Shown here one piece after another: positions 59,900-64,000 of a DNA stretch of 64,000 nt. This stretch comes from Terracoccus luteus. GTDB taxonomy: Bacteria; Actinomycetota; Actinomycetes; Actinomycetales; Dermatophilaceae. The notes under the pieces are model-generated. The model was not told the origin of the DNA. It made no database searches and was given only the letters and a program-made list of their open reading frames with translations. Positions within the stretch are counted from its first letter, which is position 1, and every line of letters begins with the position of its first letter. Made by a program: the position numbers and the translations under genes. Location of the stretch: the NCBI RefSeq assembly GCF_003635045.1, contig NZ_RBXT01000001.1:3782001-3846000 (forward strand), written 5' to 3'.

Positions 59900-61408
59900 G
59901 TGTCCATCGACACCTTCGCCGCTCTCGGCGTGCCCGCCGCCCTCGTCTCCGTCCTCGACGCGCAGGGCATCACCACCCCGACCCCCATCCAGGCCGCGAC
60001 GCTGCCCGACTCGCTCGCCGGTCGTGACGTCCTCGGCCGCGGCCGCACCGGCTCGGGCAAGACCTACGCCTTCCTGCTGCCGCTGCTCGCTCGGCTCTCG
60101 GCCGCCGGCCGCACCCGCCAGGCCCGTCGGCCCCGGGCCCTCATCCTCGCCCCGACCCGCGAGCTCGTGACCCAGATCGACACCGCCATGGCGCCGCTCG
60201 CCAAGGCCCTCGGCCTGCGCTCGCAGACCGTGTTCGGCGGCGTCGGGCAGAACCCGCAGGTGCAGGGCCTCCGGGCCGGCGTCGACGTCGTCGTCGCCTG
60301 CCCCGGTCGCCTCGAGGACCTCATGCAGCAGGGCCATGTCTTCCTCGACGCCGTCGAGGTCACCATCCTCGACGAGGCCGACCACATGGCCGACCTCGGC
60401 TTCCTGCCCGGCGTCCGTCGCATCATGGACAAGACGCCCCGCGACGGTCAGCGCCTGCTGTTCTCGGCCACGCTCGACGGCGCCATCAACGTCCTCGTCA
60501 AGCGCTTCCTCACGGATCCCAAGACGCACGAGGCGGACTCGGCCCAGTCGCCGGTCTCGACGATGAGCCACCACGTGCTGCACGTCGCCTCCGACGCCCA
60601 CCTGCCGGTCATCCTCGACCTCGCCGCCGCGCCGGGTCGCAAGGTCGTCTTCACCCGCACCAAGCACCGCGCGAAGAAGCTGGCGAAGCAGCTCAACGCC
60701 TCGGGCGTGCCCGCGGTCGAGCTGCACGGCAACCTCAGCCAGGGCGCCCGCACCCGCAACATGGACGACTTCCACGCCGGCCGGGCCCAGACCCTCGTCG
60801 CGACCGACATCGCCGCCCGCGGCATCCACGTCGACGACGTCGCGCTCGTCATCCACGCCGACCCGCCGGTCGAGCACAAGGCCTACCTGCACCGCTCGGG
60901 CCGCACCGCCCGCGCCGGCAACGACGGCATCGTCGTGACGATGATGATGGACGACCAGGTCCGCGACGTGCGCGACCTGACCCGCAAGGCCGGCATCAAG
61001 CCGACGACGACGCGGGTGGCCCTCGGCCACCCGCTGCTCGCCGAGCTGGCACCGGGCGAGCGCAGCTTCGCCGGTGGCCTCGTCCGCGAGGAGCCCGTGG
61101 CGGCCGCCCCGCGCTCCGGCGGCGCGTCCCGCGGCACCTCGTCCGGTGGCGGCCGCGGTCGTGGCCGTGGCCGCGGCGCGAGCGCCCCGGCATCCGCCTC
61201 GGCCCCGTCGCCCACGGGCTCGCCCCGTCGCGGTGGTGCGGGTCGCGGTCGCGGTGCCGCCGGTGACGGCCAGTCGGCCGGTCGCCGTCAGGGTGGCGGC
61301 CAGTCCCGCCCCCGCGGTGGCAGCTCGACGGTCTACTCGACCACCTCGGGCGGCAGCGCCGCCTCGTTCTCGGCCGGCACCCGCGCCGGCGGCCGCCGCT
61401 CCCGCTGA
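59900..61408 (+). CDS. DEAD-box RNA helicase
   Basis: A 502-residue ATP-dependent RNA helicase of the RhlE kind. Q motif TPTPIQAATLPDSL, motif I GRTGSGKT, motif II LDEADHMADLGF, motif III SATL, then in the second RecA domain VFTRTKHRAKKLAKQL, VATDIAARGIHVDD and HRSGRTARAG. The last 110 residues are a basic Gly/Arg/Ser-rich tail (GRGRGRGRGAS) that binds RNA in homologues. The start is GTG 59900 with TTGGAG upstream. Such helicases are often induced by cold. Confidence 0.95.
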   Translation: MSIDTFAALGVPAALVSVLDAQGITTPTPIQAATLPDSLAGRDVLGRGRTGSGKTYAFLLPLLARLSAAGRTRQARRPRALILAPTRELVTQIDTAMAPLAKALGLRSQTVFGGVGQNPQVQGLRAGVDVVVACPGRLEDLMQQGHVFLDAVEVTILDEADHMADLGFLPGVRRIMDKTPRDGQRLLFSATLDGAINVLVKRFLTDPKTHEADSAQSPVSTMSHHVLHVASDAHLPVILDLAAAPGRKVVFTRTKHRAKKLAKQLNASGVPAVELHGNLSQGARTRNMDDFHAGRAQTLVATDIAARGIHVDDVALVIHADPPVEHKAYLHRSGRTARAGNDGIVVTMMMDDQVRDVRDLTRKAGIKPTTTRVALGHPLLAELAPGERSFAGGLVREEPVAAAPRSGGASRGTSSGGGRGRGRGRGASAPASASAPSPTGSPRRGGAGRGRGAAGDGQSAGRRQGGGQSRPRGGSSTVYSTTSGGSAASFSAGTRAGGRRSR

Positions 61409-61414
61409 CCCGCT

Positions 61415-61438
61415 GGCGCCCTCCCTCGGGAGGGCGCC
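61415..61438 (+). terminator. Hairpin terminator after the helicase
   Basis: GGCGCCCTCC (61415-61424) pairs perfectly with 61429-61438; loop CTCG. It lies six bases after the helicase stop codon. Confidence 0.78.
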
Positions 61439-61486
61439 CCCCGGAGGTCGAGTGGTCACGACCTCGGCCGTGCCGGCGGCCGGTGA

Positions 61487-61541
61487 CCTCTCGACGGGGC
61501 CAGGCGTCCTCTCGACGGGGGCTACGGGCCCTCTCGACGGG
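61487..61541. repeat. Three spaced copies of CCTCTCGACGGG
   Basis: The word occurs at 61487, 61508 and 61530, spaced 21 and 22 bp, just before the 3' end of the thioesterase gene. It is the complement of the half-site in repeat copies A and B (49313, 55176). Single copies also lie at 31312-31325 and 47077-47087. Confidence 0.85.
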
Positions 61542-61543
61542 TG

Positions 61544-61990
61544 TCAGCGGGGCACGAGCGTGCGGCTGCGGCCGCGGAACTCGGCCACGACGAGGCCGTC
61601 GGCCTCGCGCGTCACCGTGACGTCGGTGAGCCCGCTGCGGCCGAACGACGCCCGCACCCGTCCCTCGGCGACGAGCACGTCACCGAGCCGGGCGGATGCC
61701 GTGAAGGTGACGTCGGCGCCCGCCGCCACCGTGAGTGCCCCCTGCGAGTTGCAGGCCAGGGCGAAGCACGAGTCGGCGAGGCTGAAGACGAGACCCCCGT
61801 GGCAGATGCCGTGACCGTTGACCATGTCGGCCCGCACCGGCATCCGGACGACGGCGTGGTCACGCTCGACGACGGTCGCCTCCATGCCCAGGGCCCGCGA
61901 GGCGGCGTCGTCACGCCACATGCGCCGGGCGAACCCGACGCCCTCGGCGACCTCGACGTCGTCGGTCTCGCCGTCGTCGGTGCCGCTCAC
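61544..61990 (-). CDS. paaI: Hydroxyphenylacetyl-CoA thioesterase PaaI
   Basis: A 148-residue hotdog-fold thioesterase of the PaaI type, which rescues CoA from dead-end phenylacetate intermediates. The signature MVNGHGICHGGLVFSLADSCFALACNS holds the catalytic region in two overlapping stretches. It starts at GTG 61990, overlapping the upstream dehydrogenase stop as GTGA, so the two are co-translated. The C terminus ends at the CCTCTCGACGGG repeats. Confidence 0.92.
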   Translation of the reverse strand: MSGTDDGETDDVEVAEGVGFARRMWRDDAASRALGMEATVVERDHAVVRMPVRADMVNGHGICHGGLVFSLADSCFALACNSQGALTVAAGADVTFTASARLGDVLVAEGRVRASFGRSGLTDVTVTREADGLVVAEFRGRSRTLVPR

Positions 61991-63183
61991 GTGAGCCCGC
62001 CGTCGCGCAGGGCGGGGCTCGGTCGGTAGCGACCGCCCGGGAACGCTGCGTCGAGCGCGACGATCGTGCGCTCGACGGTGTCGAAGCCGAGCTCGCGGCC
62101 CCACGCGATCGGCCCCTTGGGGTAGCGCACGCCGAGCACCATCGCGGTGTCGACGTCCTCGGCGGTCGCCTCCCCGCGGTGCACGAGGTCGACGGCCTCG
62201 TTGACGAGCATCGCGAGCGTCCGCGCGAGCGGGTCGGTCTCGACCGGACCGCCGACGAGGCGTGCGGCGAGCTCGAGATCGGGCTGGTCGAGCACCGCCC
62301 GGCCGCCCTCCCAGCGGTAGACGCCGCGACCGGTCTTGCGGCCGAGGTCGCCGCGCTCGACGAGCTGCTGCTGCAGCCGCGTCGGCGCGTAGCGCTCGTC
62401 GCGACCGGTCTGCTCCCACACCGAGGTGCCGACGGCGAGGTTGACGTCCTGGCCGATGAAGTCGGTGAGCTCGAGCGGTCCCATCGGGAAGCCGCCGTGC
62501 TCGCGCAGCACGTGGTCGACCGTCGCCGCGTCGGCCACCCCGGCCTCGACGAGGCGCTGGGCCTCGCCGTAGAACGGGCGCGCGACGCGGTTGACGATGA
62601 AGCCCGGCGTCGAGCGGCACCGCACCGGCGTCTTGCCCCACGCCTGTACGAGGCGCACGGCGTGCTCGACGAAGGCTCTCGACGTCTGTGAGCCCTGCAC
62701 GACCTCGACGAGCCGCATCGCGACGGGCGGGTTGAAGAAGTGCAGCCCGAGCACGCGCTCGGGGTCGGCCACCGCATCGGCGACGGCGTCGACGTCGATG
62801 CTCGACGTGTTCGTGGCGAGCATCGTCGACGGCGGCTGCGACTCGGCCAGCGCGCCGAACACCTCCCGTTTCAGCTCGAGCGACTCAGGCACGGCCTCGA
62901 CGACGAGCGCGCACTCGGGCAGGTCGCCCACCGATGTCGCCACCTCGATGCGTTCGAGGATGCCGTCCGCCTCGTCGGCGCCCAGCCGCCCCTTCGCGAC
63001 CCGTCCGTCGAGGGCCGTGCGGGTGCTCGCCACGGCCCGCTCGGCCGCGCCGGGAGCGGCGTCGACGAGCCAGACGCGGTGCCCGGCGGCGGCTGCGACC
63101 TGGGCGATCCCCGCCCCCATCGCCCCGGCCCCCACCACGGCGACGTGACCGAGGGTGTCGTCGATGTCCGTCTCGTCGTCCAT
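61987..63183 (-). CDS. paaH: 3-hydroxyacyl-CoA dehydrogenase (PaaH type)
   Basis: A 398-residue NAD-dependent dehydrogenase for the 3-hydroxyadipyl-CoA step of phenylacetate breakdown. The Rossmann motif is VAVVGAGAMGAGIAQVAAAAGH, the catalytic His is in LGLHFFNPPVAMRLVEVV, and STPGFIVNRVARPFYGEA and the following helical domain complete the first part. About 110 further C-terminal residues (LDQPDLELAARLVGG onward) form a second helical unit, as in PaaH. It is divergent from paaN across 75 bp; CAGGAT lies six bases before the ATG. Confidence 0.93.
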   Translation of the reverse strand: MDDETDIDDTLGHVAVVGAGAMGAGIAQVAAAAGHRVWLVDAAPGAAERAVASTRTALDGRVAKGRLGADEADGILERIEVATSVGDLPECALVVEAVPESLELKREVFGALAESQPPSTMLATNTSSIDVDAVADAVADPERVLGLHFFNPPVAMRLVEVVQGSQTSRAFVEHAVRLVQAWGKTPVRCRSTPGFIVNRVARPFYGEAQRLVEAGVADAATVDHVLREHGGFPMGPLELTDFIGQDVNLAVGTSVWEQTGRDERYAPTRLQQQLVERGDLGRKTGRGVYRWEGGRAVLDQPDLELAARLVGGPVETDPLARTLAMLVNEAVDLVHRGEATAEDVDTAMVLGVRYPKGPIAWGRELGFDTVERTIVALDAAFPGGRYRPSPALRDGGLT

Positions 63184-63258
63184 GCCCCCATCCTGCCCGC
63201 CGCCGGGCACCGCCTGGGGTGGGAGGGCCCTGCGGGCGGCGCGGCTAGAGTCGGGGCC

Positions 63259-64000
63259 GTGATCGCACCGGCAACGACGCCCACTCACCCGCTGCTCGAG
63301 ACCCACGCGACGGCCCTCGACGAGGCCCGCGCGGCGCTCGCCGGCCGCACCTGGTTCTCGCGCTACCCCGAGTCGCCCAGCCCCCGGGTCTACGGCGAGG
63401 AGGCGGCGGGCGCTGGCGTGACGGCCCACGAGGCGCACCTCGGTCACCCCTACGCGGCGCTCGACGACCAGCCGGGTGACGGCAGCCACGTCGGCGGCGA
63501 GGTCTCGCCCTACGGCCCGCGGCTCGGCGTCACCTACCCGGTGCTCGACCTCGACCGGGGCCTGGCCGCCGCCCGGGCCGCGCTGCCCGCCTGGCGTGAC
63601 GCCGGGCCCCAGGTGCGCGCCGCCGTGTGCCTCGAGATCATCGACCGCATCAACGCCCGCAGCTTCGAGATGGCCAATGCCGTCATGCACACCTCGGGCC
63701 AGCCCTTCGTCATGTCGTTCCAGGCCGGTGGCCCGCACGCGCAGGACCGCGCCGTCGAAGCGGTCGTCGCCGGCCTCGTCGAGCAGGAGCGGGTGCCCAC
63801 CTCCGTCGTGTGGGAGAAGCCGGGCCGCGACCGGCAGGGCAACCCGGCCCCGACCCGGATGCAGAAGGACTACCGCCTCGTGCCGCGCGGGGTCGCGCTC
63901 GTCATCGGCTGCAACACCTTCCCGACGTGGAACGCCTACCCCGGCCTCTTCGCCTCGCTCGTCACGGGCAACCCCGTCGTCGTCAAGCCCCACCCGCGCG
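63259..64000 (+). CDS. paaN: PaaN, phenylacetate degradation aldehyde dehydrogenase (partial)
   Basis: The first 247 residues of a protein that runs past the window edge. It reads WFSRYPESPSPRVYGEEA, then YPVLDLDRGLAAARAALPAWRDAGPQVRAAVCLEIIDRIN and, near the edge, LVPRGVALVIGCNTFPTWNAYPGLFASLVTGNPVVVKPHP split into dehydrogenase strands. This is the N-terminal part of the stand-alone PaaN dehydrogenase that acts after ring opening of the oxepin-CoA intermediate. Start GTG 63259 is seven bases after TAGAGT (63246-63251): leaderless. Confidence 0.9.
   Translation, partial: MIAPATTPTHPLLETHATALDEARAALAGRTWFSRYPESPSPRVYGEEAAGAGVTAHEAHLGHPYAALDDQPGDGSHVGGEVSPYGPRLGVTYPVLDLDRGLAAARAALPAWRDAGPQVRAAVCLEIIDRINARSFEMANAVMHTSGQPFVMSFQAGGPHAQDRAVEAVVAGLVEQERVPTSVVWEKPGRDRQGNPAPTRMQKDYRLVPRGVALVIGCNTFPTWNAYPGLFASLVTGNPVVVKPHPR

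Overview
The window is very GC-rich, densely coding DNA from an actinobacterium. Gene content, leaderless promoters of the form TANNNT placed 6-7 nt before the start codon, GTG starts, GTGA/ATGA stop-start overlaps and wall-to-wall antisense shadow frames all fit a member of the order Micrococcales. A relative of Terrabacter, Phycicoccus, Knoellia or Janibacter is my best guess, from general impression only. I see no phage, transposase, integrase, CRISPR array, rRNA or tRNA. It looks like an ordinary chromosome segment with many small catabolic and stress modules.

Layout. 0.4-7.8 kb: zwf, an ABC-F ATPase with a possible leader peptide, and a NarL-type two-component system divergent from an ABC exporter. 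7.9-18.6 kb: catalase, serS, a MerR regulator with cupin and zinc alcohol dehydrogenase, a flavoprotein disulfide reductase, a HAD phosphatase, a serine hydrolase, and a YCII protein paired with an ECF42-like sigma factor. 18.7-25.7 kb: an OB-fold lipoprotein, terC under a manganese riboswitch, a VIT-type metal transporter, an NADP reductase-like protein, an OmpR-type two-component system, a DedA protein and an isochorismatase. 25.8-31.3 kb: a 51-bp tandem repeat, an rRNA methyltransferase, a glyoxalase-like protein, and the copper operon csoR-copZ-copA. 31.3-39.1 kb: purB, two VOC proteins, a low-molecular-weight phosphatase, an MFS carrier, a methyltransferase and galE.

39.1-46.6 kb is one tightly packed operon, cydA-cydB-cydD-cydC-blaI-M56 peptidase. 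It is preceded by two perfect 15-bp palindromes that resemble BlaI boxes, suggesting that the bd oxidase is under control of a BlaI/BlaR1-like protease-repressor pair encoded at the end of the same operon. 46.7-49.3 kb: a GntR regulator, a GNAT enzyme and paaK.

49.5-55.2 kb is a creatine-degradation module: creatinase, a CE4-family deacylase, an NCS1 permease and a PucR activator. It is bracketed by two direct copies of a nested-palindrome repeat of about 110 bp. An amino-acid-type ABC importer follows. The window ends with a secreted ScyD-like protein, a DEAD-box RNA helicase with a structured leader, and phenylacetate genes paaI-paaH and paaN (cut by the window edge).

Two features run through the whole window. 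One is an 8-mer, GGATGCCG, which I counted about 69 times by eye and which forms hairpins at several gene ends. The other is a set of perfect short tandem repeats with periods of 9, 10, 12, 15 and 51 bp. All coordinates and motif positions were read by hand from the sequence.
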